Shown here piece by piece: positions 22,172 through 29,348 of a stretch of 43,635 bases of DNA. The position numbers were made by a program, and so were the translations under genes. A model generated the notes under the pieces. It was not told where the DNA came from and did no database searches. It was given only the letters and a program-made list of their open reading frames with translations. Numbering within the stretch: the stretch's first letter is position 1; each line of letters opens with the position of its first letter. This DNA is from DATFPK01 sp035264885. Lineage in GTDB: Bacteria; Actinomycetota; Thermoleophilia; Solirubrobacterales; 70-9. The stretch spans positions 1 to 43,635 of the forward strand of contig DATFPK010000143.1 of NCBI GenBank assembly GCA_035264885.1, written 5' to 3'.

Positions 22172-22360
22172 TCAGCCCGACCCCGCCCCCCCGGCGCGAG
22201 CCTCGTAGCCGGCGCAGCTGGTGACTGGAAGCCGCGGGTAGCGCGGGTACACCGGATCGGTTCGGGAGCGTTCGCAGAGCGAGAAGCGCGAGCCGCGGGT
22301 GTTGCCGACGACCCGCTGATGGCGGCAGCTGTCGCAGAGTCCGGCCGGCGGCGCGGGCAC
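22172..22360 (-). CDS. Small Cys4 zinc-ribbon-like protein
   Basis: This 62-aa protein has the pattern CDSC (Cys9, Cys12), then RGSRFSLC (Cys29), then YPRYPRLPVTSCAGYE (Cys49). The arrangement C-x2-C-x16-C-x19-C with RGS, YP and GYE resembles a small actinobacterial family I know only as uncharacterised; one zinc ion is likely. The GTG at 22360 places the first Cys near the N-terminus. An alternative GTG at 22423 would add 21 residues. The stop codon abuts that of the convergent plus-strand gene (TGATCA). There is no clear ribosome binding site. Confidence 0.68.
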   Translation of the reverse strand: MPAPPAGLCDSCRHQRVVGNTRGSRFSLCERSRTDPVYPRYPRLPVTSCAGYEARAGGAGSG

Positions 22361-22450
22361 GCCCGAAGTATCGCCGCACCGGACGAACTTATCCTCGCTA
22401 TGGAGCGAAAAAGTCGTCCGCACGCGGGGGCGGGTCGGTACTTCACTTTA

Positions 22451-22456
22451 TATAGT
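22451..22456 (+). promoter_or_regulatory. -10 box TATAGT, leaderless start of the ABC exporter operon
   Basis: TATAGT lies in an AT-rich island, 7 nt before the ATG at 22464. The GGAGG in between sits only 2 nt from the ATG, too close to act as a normal ribosome binding site, so leaderless initiation fits better. Confidence 0.55.
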
Positions 22457-22463
22457 GGAGGCG

Positions 22464-24233
22464 ATGCCAACCTTCAGACGGCTGCTCGCGTTCCTCCGGC
22501 CCCACCGCCGGGCGCTGTGGGGGTCGCTGGTCTTCGCCTGGCTGGCGATGGGCATGACCGTCCTGATTCCGTGGCTGGTCGGGCGGGCGGTCGACGCGGT
22601 CGAGCGCGGCGACCGCCCCGACCTCCTGCCGCTGGCGCTGGCGATCATCGCCGCCGCCCTGCTCCGGGTCGGCCTCACGGTCGTCCGCCGCCTCGTCGCC
22701 GGCCGGGTCTCCCTGGCCGTGGAGTACGACCTCCGTCAGCGCCTCTACTCCCACCTCCAACGCCTCGAACTGGGGTTCTTCGACACCCAGCAGACCGGGC
22801 AGCTCATGTCACGGGCGACAGTCGACCTGCAGTCGATCCGGTTCTTCCTCGGATACGGGCTGATCTTCATCACCCAGAACCTTCTGACCATCACCCTGGC
22901 GACGGTCGTGATGGTGGCGATCAACCCGTGGCTGGCGCTTCTGGCCCTGGCCCCCGCCCCGGTCGTAGTCGTCACCGCGGCCAGCTACAACCGGCGCTCG
23001 CGACCCGCCCTCCAGGAGGTACAGCAGCGGATTGCCGAGCTGACCGCGGCGGCTGAGGAGAACGTCTCGGGGATCCGGATCGTCAAGGCGTTCGCCCGTG
23101 AGGAGCACCAGCTCCACCGCTTCCGCGGCGCCGTCGGCCGCGTCTTCGACCAGAGCATCTACTCGAACCGGCTGCGGGCCTTCTACACGCCGCTCATCGG
23201 GCTGCTGCCGCAGGCCGGGATCGCCCTGGTCCTGTTCGTCGGCGGACGCGAGGTGATCAACGGCAGCCTGACCCTCGGCGAGTTCACCGCCTTCTACACC
23301 TACCTCGTGATCCTGGCATCGCCGATGCGGATGCTCGGCATCGCGCTCGGGATGGCCCAGAGGGCGATCGCGTCCGGCAACCGGCTGTTCGAGATCCTCG
23401 ACCGCGACCCGCGGATCGAGAGCCCGCCGGATGCGCCGCCGCTGCCGCCGGGGGGCGGTCGCGTCTCGATGCAGGGCGTCGGCCTGCGCTACGACGGCGC
23501 CGCTCCGGCGCTCAGCGACATCGACCTCGAGGTCACGCCCGGCTCCACGGTGGCCCTCGTGGGTCCCTCCGGCTCGGGCAAGACCAGTCTCGTCGCGCTC
23601 GTCGCCCGGCTGTACGACCCGACCGAGGGCACGGTCTCGGTCGACGGGGCCGATGTCCGCGGGGTCGACGTCGACTCGCTGCGCTCCGAAATCGCCTTCG
23701 TCGCCGACGACAGCTTCCTGTTCTCGGCGAGCGTCGCCGAGAACATCGCCTACGCCCGGCCCGACGCGACCCGCGAGGAGGTCGAGGCGGCGGCGCGGCG
23801 GGCCCAGGCCGACGCCTTCATCCGCGACCTGCCGGACGGGTACGACGCAGTCGTCGGGGAGCGCGGCCTGACGCTCTCGGGGGGACAGCGCCAGCGGGTG
23901 GCGATCGCCCGGGCATTTCTCGCCGACCCGCGGATCCTGATCCTCGACGACGCGACCTCCTCGGTGGACGCCCGCACCGAGGCGGCGATCCGCGCCGGCC
24001 TCGCCGAGGTGATGCGGGGCCGGACCACGTTCGTGATCGCCCACCGGCTCTCGACCGTCTCGCTGGCCGACGAGGTAGTGGTCATGGACGGCGGGCAGAT
24101 CGTCGACCGCGGCACGCACGAGGAGCTGCTCGAGGGCTGCTCGTTCTACCGTGAGATCGCCGAGCACGGCCTGGCCGACTCGGTCTTCCTCCAGCGCGAC
24201 CTCGAGGAGCGCGAGGAGATGGCGCGGCTGTGA
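22464..24233 (+). CDS. ABC exporter subunit with degenerate ATP site
   Basis: This 589-aa half-transporter has a type IV ABC exporter membrane domain (six helices, residues 1 to about 310) followed by a nucleotide-binding domain. It has Walker A GPSGSGKT (about 367), signature LSGGQRQ (about 470), Walker B ILILDDATS and H-loop IAHRLST. Two catalytic positions are altered: the Walker B glutamate is Asp (LDDATS), and the Q-loop reads VADDSFLF with Asp in place of Gln. This marks the degenerate-site half of a heterodimer such as TM287/288 or BmrCD. The substrate (drug, lipid or peptide) is unknown. The next gene overlaps by 4 bp. Confidence 0.95.
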   Translation: MPTFRRLLAFLRPHRRALWGSLVFAWLAMGMTVLIPWLVGRAVDAVERGDRPDLLPLALAIIAAALLRVGLTVVRRLVAGRVSLAVEYDLRQRLYSHLQRLELGFFDTQQTGQLMSRATVDLQSIRFFLGYGLIFITQNLLTITLATVVMVAINPWLALLALAPAPVVVVTAASYNRRSRPALQEVQQRIAELTAAAEENVSGIRIVKAFAREEHQLHRFRGAVGRVFDQSIYSNRLRAFYTPLIGLLPQAGIALVLFVGGREVINGSLTLGEFTAFYTYLVILASPMRMLGIALGMAQRAIASGNRLFEILDRDPRIESPPDAPPLPPGGGRVSMQGVGLRYDGAAPALSDIDLEVTPGSTVALVGPSGSGKTSLVALVARLYDPTEGTVSVDGADVRGVDVDSLRSEIAFVADDSFLFSASVAENIAYARPDATREEVEAAARRAQADAFIRDLPDGYDAVVGERGLTLSGGQRQRVAIARAFLADPRILILDDATSSVDARTEAAIRAGLAEVMRGRTTFVIAHRLSTVSLADEVVVMDGGQIVDRGTHEELLEGCSFYREIAEHGLADSVFLQRDLEEREEMARL

Positions 24234-26077
24234 ATCCGGAGCGGAACCGCCTGCGCGAAGTGGCGCTGCTGTTCGCGGCGCTCTGGCGCCTGGTCCGCGG
24301 CGAGGACCAGCGCGGCCGCAAGGTCCGCTGGCTGCTGGCGCTGCTCCGCCCCTACCGGGGGAAGGTGGCCCTGATGATGGTCGCGCTCCTGGTCGCGACG
24401 GCCGCGGCGCTCGCGCCGCCCTACCTCGCGGGGAAGGCGATCGACGCCGGCATCACCGAGGGCGACGTCGGCGCACTCGACGTCATCGTCGCCGTCTTCG
24501 TCGCCAGCGCCGTCCTCTACGCCGCGGCGAGCTACGCCCAGACCTACCTCACCGGCTGGGTCGGGCAGCGCGTCCTCCAGCAGCTCCGCGAGCGGATCTT
24601 CGCCCACGTGCAGCAGATGTCGATCGGCTTCTTCACCAGGCGCAGCCCCGGCGTGCTGATCTCGCGGATGACGAACGACGTCCAGGCGCTCGACCAGCTC
24701 ATCACCGACGGCATCACGACGCTCTTCTCGGCGACCCTGACGCTGCTCGGTGTCGTCGTGATCCTGCTCGCCCTCGACCCCGGTCTGGCGCTCGTCACCT
24801 TCCTGACCTTCCCCCTGCTCGCCGTCGCCAGCATCGTCTTCCGGGTGGCCGCAGCCGGCGCCTACAAGGCCACGCGCGAGCGGATCGCCGCGATCACCGG
24901 CTACCTCCAGGAGACGCTGAGCGGCGTCCGGGTGGTGCGGAGCTTCGGCCAGGAGCCCCGCCACATCACGCAGATGGCCGAGCTGAACGAGGCGAACCGG
25001 GCGGCGAACATGCGAACCGTCTATCTGAACGCCGCGTACTTCCCCGCGGTGGAGCTGCTGTCCGCGGTGGCCACCGCGGTGATCCTCCTCTACGGCGGCT
25101 ACCAGGTGCTCGAGGGCAACACCGAGATCGGCATCCTCGTCGCCTTCGTCGGCTACCTCCAGACCTTCTTCGACCCGATCCAGCAGCTCTCGCAGCTCTA
25201 CACGACCTACCAGCAGGGCATGGCGGCGCTCGACAAGATCTTCGACCTGCTCGACACCGAGCCCGACATGGTCGACGCGCCGGCCGCGATCGACCCCGGG
25301 ACGCTGCGGGGCGACATCCGGATGGAGGGCGTCTCCTTCTCCTACGCCGAGGACGCGCTCGAGCCCGAGGCGGCGGGCGAGCCGGTCGACTGGGCGATGC
25401 GCGACGTCGACCTCCACGTGGCGCCGGGGCAGACCCTGGCCCTGGTCGGGGCGACGGGGGCCGGCAAGTCGACCTTCGCGAAGCTCGTCGCCCGCTTCTA
25501 CGACCCGCAGCGCGGCCGCGTGCTGATCGACGGCCACGACCTCCGCGACCTGAAGCAGGAGGCGCTGCGGCGCCAGCTCGGGATCGTCCCCCAGGAGGGC
25601 TTCCTGTTCTCGGGCACCGTCCGCGAGAACATCGCGTTCGGCCGGCCCAGCGCGACGCTGGAGGAGATCGAGGCGGCCGCGGCCGCGGTGGGCGCGACCA
25701 CCTTCATCGAGGCGCTGCCGGACGGAATCGAGACCGAGGTCGGCGAGCGCGGCGTCCAGCTCTCGGCGGGGCAGCGCCAGCTCGTCGCCTTCGCGCGGGC
25801 GCTCCTCGCCGAGCCGCGCATCCTGATCCTCGACGAGGCGACCTCCAACGTCGACGTGCGGACCGAGAAGGTGATCGAGCGCGGCCTCGAGCGCCTGCTG
25901 GCGCGGCGGACCGCGATCGTCATCGCCCACCGGCTCTCGACGATCCGGCGGGCGGGCAAGATCGTCGTCCTCGACGACGGGCGGATCGCCGAGTCGGGCA
26001 GCCACGACGAGCTGATCGCCGCCGGGGGCGCCTACGCGGCGCTCTACGGCGCCTGGGCGGAGTCCTCGGCAGCCTGA
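24230..26077 (+). CDS. ABC exporter subunit with canonical catalytic residues
   Basis: This 615-aa half-transporter is the partner of the preceding gene, overlapping it by 4 bp and starting with GTG. A charged N-terminal stretch of about 35 residues precedes six membrane helices. The ATPase domain has Walker A GATGAGKS (about 405), Q-loop VPQEGFLF (about 452), signature LSAGQRQ (about 509), Walker B ILILDEATS with the catalytic Glu, and H-loop IAHRLST. The changed signature (LSAGQ) would face the degenerate Walker motifs of the first subunit, and the canonical LSGGQ of the first would complete this subunit's active site. Its stop is 1 bp from the convergent lipoprotein stop. Confidence 0.95.
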   Translation: MNPERNRLREVALLFAALWRLVRGEDQRGRKVRWLLALLRPYRGKVALMMVALLVATAAALAPPYLAGKAIDAGITEGDVGALDVIVAVFVASAVLYAAASYAQTYLTGWVGQRVLQQLRERIFAHVQQMSIGFFTRRSPGVLISRMTNDVQALDQLITDGITTLFSATLTLLGVVVILLALDPGLALVTFLTFPLLAVASIVFRVAAAGAYKATRERIAAITGYLQETLSGVRVVRSFGQEPRHITQMAELNEANRAANMRTVYLNAAYFPAVELLSAVATAVILLYGGYQVLEGNTEIGILVAFVGYLQTFFDPIQQLSQLYTTYQQGMAALDKIFDLLDTEPDMVDAPAAIDPGTLRGDIRMEGVSFSYAEDALEPEAAGEPVDWAMRDVDLHVAPGQTLALVGATGAGKSTFAKLVARFYDPQRGRVLIDGHDLRDLKQEALRRQLGIVPQEGFLFSGTVRENIAFGRPSATLEEIEAAAAAVGATTFIEALPDGIETEVGERGVQLSAGQRQLVAFARALLAEPRILILDEATSNVDVRTEKVIERGLERLLARRTAIVIAHRLSTIRRAGKIVVLDDGRIAESGSHDELIAAGGAYAALYGAWAESSAA

Positions 26078-26078
26078 G

Positions 26079-26801
26079 CTAGCCGGGGCCGATGCCGCCG
26101 GTCCCGCCGCCGCCGCTACCCGTGCCGCCGCCGGTGCCGGCGCCACCGGTGGGAGGGGCGGGAGCGGGTGCCGGGGCGGGAGCGGGTGCCGGGGCGGGAG
26201 CCGGCGCGGGCGCCGGGGCGGGTGCCACCGGCGCGGTCGGCGTCACCGGGGCGGTCGGCGCCGTCGGCGCGACCGGGGTGCCCGGGGCGGTCGGCGAGGC
26301 GGGCACGGCCGGCGTGGTCGTCGAGGCGCCCTCGCCACAGTCGGCGAAGCCGTAGGTGTCCGCCGCGGATTGGAACTCGGCCTGGGCGGAGTCGAGGTCG
26401 GCCTGGGCGCCGGTCGGGTCCTCGCCGCGCTGCGCCGCGAGCTCGGCGTCATCGGCCGCCTGCACCAGGGCGTCTCCGGCGTCGTAGACGTCGGCCAGCG
26501 CGGGGTCGGCCTCGACGCTGCCCAGTTCCTTCAGCCGCTCGACCATGCCGCCGTAGAGATCGGCGGTCTGGGCCAGCTCGCTGGCGATGTCGGTCGCGCC
26601 GGCGTCGACGCCGGCGATCGCCGCGTTGACCTCGGCGCAGATCGCGTCCCCCTCCTCGATCAGTTCCGCCTGCGAGAGGTTGACCTGCGTGTCGGCGGCG
26701 GTGCTCGTCGTGCCGCCACCGTCCCCCTCGTCCCCGCCGCAGGCGACGAGGGCGGCGGACGCCACCAGGGCAGCAGCGAGTGCGGTCGGTCGGCGACTCA
26801 T
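26079..26801 (-). CDS. Lipoprotein with Ala/Pro-rich C-terminal tail
   Basis: The protein has 240 aa. The signal peptide ends in lipobox LVAC (Cys21). Residues about 38-155 form a mostly helical, acidic domain (LSQAELIEEGDAICAEVNAAI, LYGGMVERLKELGS, AQADLDSAQAEFQSAADTYG) with two further Cys in DAICAEV and FADCGEG that could pair. Residues about 158-240 are low-complexity: Pro/Thr/Val, then an Ala-Pro repeat, then Gly-rich. The tail may span the wall. A similar helical domain occurs in many uncharacterised actinobacterial lipoproteins. TACTTT lies 8 nt before the ATG. Confidence 0.83.
   Translation of the reverse strand: MSRRPTALAAALVASAALVACGGDEGDGGGTTSTAADTQVNLSQAELIEEGDAICAEVNAAIAGVDAGATDIASELAQTADLYGGMVERLKELGSVEADPALADVYDAGDALVQAADDAELAAQRGEDPTGAQADLDSAQAEFQSAADTYGFADCGEGASTTTPAVPASPTAPGTPVAPTAPTAPVTPTAPVAPAPAPAPAPAPAPAPAPAPAPAPPTGGAGTGGGTGSGGGGTGGIGPG
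26158..26222 (-). repeat. Low-complexity repeat coding Ala-Pro
   Basis: A GGAGCGGGTGCCGGGGC-type unit recurs about four times and encodes an (Ala-Pro)n tract of about 20 residues. Such tracts vary in length by slippage. Confidence 0.75.
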
Positions 26802-26809
26802 CCGTGGCG

Positions 26810-26815
26810 AAAGTA
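26810..26815 (-). promoter_or_regulatory. -10 box TACTTT, leaderless start
   Basis: TACTTT is 8 nt before the lipoprotein ATG at 26801. A 12-bp palindrome GAGGAAATCCTC (26818-26829, one central mismatch) lies directly upstream and could be an operator. Confidence 0.5.
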
Positions 26816-26848
26816 GCAGAGGAAATCCTCGCCTCAGCAGGGAATTAG

Positions 26849-26919
26849 CTGCGCCCCAGGGATTTGAACCCCGACTACCTCGTCCAGAGCGAGGCGTGCT
26901 GCCATTACACCAGGGCGCA
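26849..26919 (-). tRNA. tRNA-Gln (CTG)
   Basis: The minus strand folds as a cloverleaf. Acceptor TGCGCCC pairs with GGGCGCA; anticodon stem CCTCG/CGAGG encloses CTCTGGA with anticodon CTG (26885-26887); the T-arm has loop TTCAAAT. The weak first pair U1-A72 is typical of bacterial tRNA-Gln. CCA is not encoded. With a CTG anticodon it reads CAG, the dominant Gln codon in GC-rich genomes. Confidence 0.93.
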
Positions 26920-26933
26920 AAGATGCGCCGGAA

Positions 26934-26939
26934 ACTCTA
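26934..26939 (-). promoter_or_regulatory. -10 box TAGAGT of tRNA-Gln
   Basis: TAGAGT ends 14 nt before the mature 5' end, giving a precursor with a leader of about 7 nt. It again matches TANNNT. Confidence 0.42.
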
Positions 26940-26957
26940 ACGGGATGCCGGCCGGCT

Positions 26958-28190
26958 CTAGCCGAGCGTGGAGAGGTCGGAGCCCGGGTCGGCGAGCTCG
27001 GCCTTGGAGCCCGACACGTCGACCCCGTCGGCGAGCAGGCGCCTGGCCTCGCCGAGGTCCTCGGACCGCTCGACGCTGAGCGCGCCGGCGACCTTCCCGC
27101 CGCTCAGGTACCAGACGAGGAACTGGCCGCCGCCGGGCTCGCCGCGCCAGACCTCCTCGTCCCAGGCCGGGGCCGGGCCAACGTACTCGAGGCTCGCCCA
27201 GTCGGCGAGGTCGCTGAAGAAGTAGGGCACGACGTCATAGTCGCGGGCCGCGCCGAGCATGTTCTCGGCGGCCACCCGCCCCTGCTGCATCGCCACGTCC
27301 CAGTGCTCGATCCGCAGGCGGCGGCCGTGGACGACGCTGTCGTAGTTGCAGCAGTCACCGGCGGCGTAGATCCCGTCGACCGAGGTCATCAGCTTCGCGT
27401 CGCAGACGATGCCGTTGTCGACCTCGAGCCCGGCCCGCTGGGCGAGCATCACGTCCGGCCGGACGCCGGCGCCGACCACGAGCAGGTCTCCCGCGACCGC
27501 CTTGCCGCTCTTCGTCACCACCGCCCCGAAGCGCCCGGCCCCCTCGAAGGCCTCGACCTCCTGCCCGCCGTGAACCTCGACCCCATGCTCCTCGAGCAAG
27601 GCCTGGAACCAGCGCCCGGCGCGCTGGCCGAACGGCCGTTCCAGGAGCACGTCCTCCATCATCACGATCGCACAGGACTTTCCCACCCGGGTCAGCGACG
27701 CCGCGACCTCGCTACCGATGTAGCTGCCGCCGACGAGGACGACGCGCTCGGCCTGCTCGGCCTCGGCCCGGATCGCATCGGAGTTGCCGAAGGCGCGTAG
27801 GTAGTGGATTCCCTCCAGCTCGGCGCCATCGACCCTGAGGATGTTGACCATCGCGCCGGTGGCCAGCAGCGCCTTCCCGAACGCCACCTCCTCCCCACCC
27901 TGGAGCTTCGCCGTGCGCGCCGCGGAATCGAGCGACATCACGTTCGTGCCGACCCGGAGGTCGATTGCATTCTGCTCGTACCAGGACGGCTCGTTGACGT
28001 AGGCCTCGGGCCGCTCGGATTCCCCCCGTAGATACTCCTTGGAGAGCGGCGGGCGCTCGTACGGCGGCTCGGGCTCGCGCCCGACCAGCATGATCTCGCC
28101 CTCGGCGCCGAGCTCGCGGAGCCGGGCGGCGCAGTTCCCGGCCGCCATGCCGCCGCCGATCAGGAGGAAGTCGACCTCGCCATCCGCCAT
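26958..28190 (-). CDS. FAD-dependent pyridine nucleotide-disulfide-type oxidoreductase
   Basis: This 410-aa ferredoxin-reductase/AIF-like flavoprotein has an N-terminal FAD-binding motif DFLLIGGGMAAGNCAARL, an NAD(P)-binding motif VVLVGGSYIGSEVAASL (about 145-162) and the second FAD motif GIYAAGDCCNYD (about 267-278), then a C-terminal reductase-C-type domain (VPYFFSDLADWASLEYVG). PPLSKEYLRG is a typical block of this group. It transfers electrons from NAD(P)H to a ferredoxin or other acceptor. The start is the ATG at 28190, 5 bp after the stop of the upstream RCK gene, and the pair is probably co-transcribed. Confidence 0.92.
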   Translation of the reverse strand: MADGEVDFLLIGGGMAAGNCAARLRELGAEGEIMLVGREPEPPYERPPLSKEYLRGESERPEAYVNEPSWYEQNAIDLRVGTNVMSLDSAARTAKLQGGEEVAFGKALLATGAMVNILRVDGAELEGIHYLRAFGNSDAIRAEAEQAERVVLVGGSYIGSEVAASLTRVGKSCAIVMMEDVLLERPFGQRAGRWFQALLEEHGVEVHGGQEVEAFEGAGRFGAVVTKSGKAVAGDLLVVGAGVRPDVMLAQRAGLEVDNGIVCDAKLMTSVDGIYAAGDCCNYDSVVHGRRLRIEHWDVAMQQGRVAAENMLGAARDYDVVPYFFSDLADWASLEYVGPAPAWDEEVWRGEPGGGQFLVWYLSGGKVAGALSVERSEDLGEARRLLADGVDVSGSKAELADPGSDLSTLG

Positions 28191-28195
28191 GCGCG

Positions 28196-28867
28196 CTACG
28201 CGCCCGCGCCGTTCGGGCCGAAGAACTCCTTGAGCTCGTCCTCCTTGCCCGGGTCGAGCACGGCCAGGACCTCGTCGCCCGCCTCGAGCACCGTGTCGGG
28301 GCCGGGCACGAACCCGCGCCCCTCGCGCAGCACCGAGATCAGCAGGCTGCCGTCCGGCATCTCGAGGTCGGCGACGCGCTGGCCGACCACGCCCGAGTCG
28401 TCGGCGAGCAGCATCTCGATGATCTCCAGCCGCTCCTCCTGGAGGTCGAGGAGGTGGACCAGCCCGTACTCGGGCACCTCGTGCTCGATGAGGCGCAGGA
28501 TCAGGTCGGTCGCCGAGACCGACGGCCGGATCCCGAGCAGGTCGAAGTGCTGGCGGTTCCGGGGGTTGTTCACCCGGGCGATGATCCGGTCGACCATGTA
28601 CTTCTCGCGGGCGACCTGGCAGATCAGCATGTTGTCCTCGTCGTCGCCGGTCACGGCGATGACCATGTCGGCCCGCTGGATCCCCGAGCGCTCGAGGACC
28701 CACAGCTCCGATGCGTCGCCGTACTGGACGTTGTGCTCGAGCTCCTGCTCCACCGTCAGGTAACGACGGCGGTTGCTCTCGATCACGGTCACCTCGTGGC
28801 CCTTCTCGAGCAGCTCGCGGGCGAGGTTCCACCCAACCTTGCCCGCGCCGACGATGATCACGTACAC
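28196..28867 (-). CDS. trkA: TrkA/KtrA-type RCK potassium regulator, two domains
   Basis: The protein has 223 aa. An RCK-N Rossmann domain opens with MYVIIVGAGKVGWNLARELL (nucleotide-binding GxGxxG) and continues through YGDASELWVL and VIAVTGDDEDNM. An RCK-C (TrkA-C) domain occupies about 140-215 (LEIIEMLLADDSG, VPGPDTVLEAGDEVLAV). Such proteins bind NAD(H) or ATP/ADP and gate K+ transporters. AGAGGAA precedes the GTG start. It directly follows a second, shorter RCK gene. M. tuberculosis has a comparable ceoB/ceoC pair beside a membrane permease gene. Confidence 0.92.
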   Translation of the reverse strand: MYVIIVGAGKVGWNLARELLEKGHEVTVIESNRRRYLTVEQELEHNVQYGDASELWVLERSGIQRADMVIAVTGDDEDNMLICQVAREKYMVDRIIARVNNPRNRQHFDLLGIRPSVSATDLILRLIEHEVPEYGLVHLLDLQEERLEIIEMLLADDSGVVGQRVADLEMPDGSLLISVLREGRGFVPGPDTVLEAGDEVLAVLDPGKEDELKEFFGPNGAGA

Positions 28868-28880
28868 GTCAGCGTTCCTC

Positions 28881-29336
28881 TCAGGCGGTGCTCGCCGCGT
28901 CGCCCTGGCGCTCCGCGGCCTGCTTGACGTCGCCGACCAGCATCTCGATCGCGACGCGGGTGGGGCAGATCGTGTGCAGACCGCGCTTCTCGTACCACTC
29001 GGCCCGGTAGGGGTCGAGGATCCGCGCGATCACCGTCGGCACGTTGAACCGGCGCTGGGCGATCTGGCCGATGATGATGTTCGTGTTGTCGCCGTCGGTT
29101 GACGCGATGAACGCGTCGGCCTGTTCGATCCCCGCCTCGGTCAGCGCCTCGAGCTCGAGCCCGGTGCCGACCGTGAACTGCCCCCCGAGGTCTTCCCAGC
29201 TCTGCTCGAGATCGAGCTCGAGCCGGGCGTGGGACTCGGGATCCTCGTCGAGGCAGGAGACGGTGTGGCCGTCCCGCAGCGCGGCCCGCGCAACCGAGGA
29301 TCCGACCCGGCCGCAGCCGACGATCAGGATGAACAT
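28881..29336 (-). CDS. Second RCK-N (TrkA-like) protein, single domain
   Basis: This 151-aa protein has only the Rossmann domain: MFILIVGCGRVGSSVARAAL, then DEDPESHARLELD and FIASTDGDNTNIIIGQIA. It lacks an RCK-C domain, so it may depend on the neighbouring two-domain protein to form a gating ring. TAGTAT, which uses the TAG stop of the upstream permease gene, lies 6 nt before the ATG. It is followed 13 bp later by the two-domain RCK gene. Confidence 0.9.
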   Translation of the reverse strand: MFILIVGCGRVGSSVARAALRDGHTVSCLDEDPESHARLELDLEQSWEDLGGQFTVGTGLELEALTEAGIEQADAFIASTDGDNTNIIIGQIAQRRFNVPTVIARILDPYRAEWYEKRGLHTICPTRVAIEMLVGDVKQAAERQGDAASTA

Positions 29337-29342
29337 GGGCTG

Positions 29343-29348
29343 ATACTA
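29343..29348 (-). promoter_or_regulatory. -10 box TAGTAT made from an upstream TAG stop
   Basis: TAGTAT lies 6 nt before the ATG of the single-domain RCK gene. The TAG is the stop codon of the preceding APC permease gene. No ribosome binding site lies between. Confidence 0.48.
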
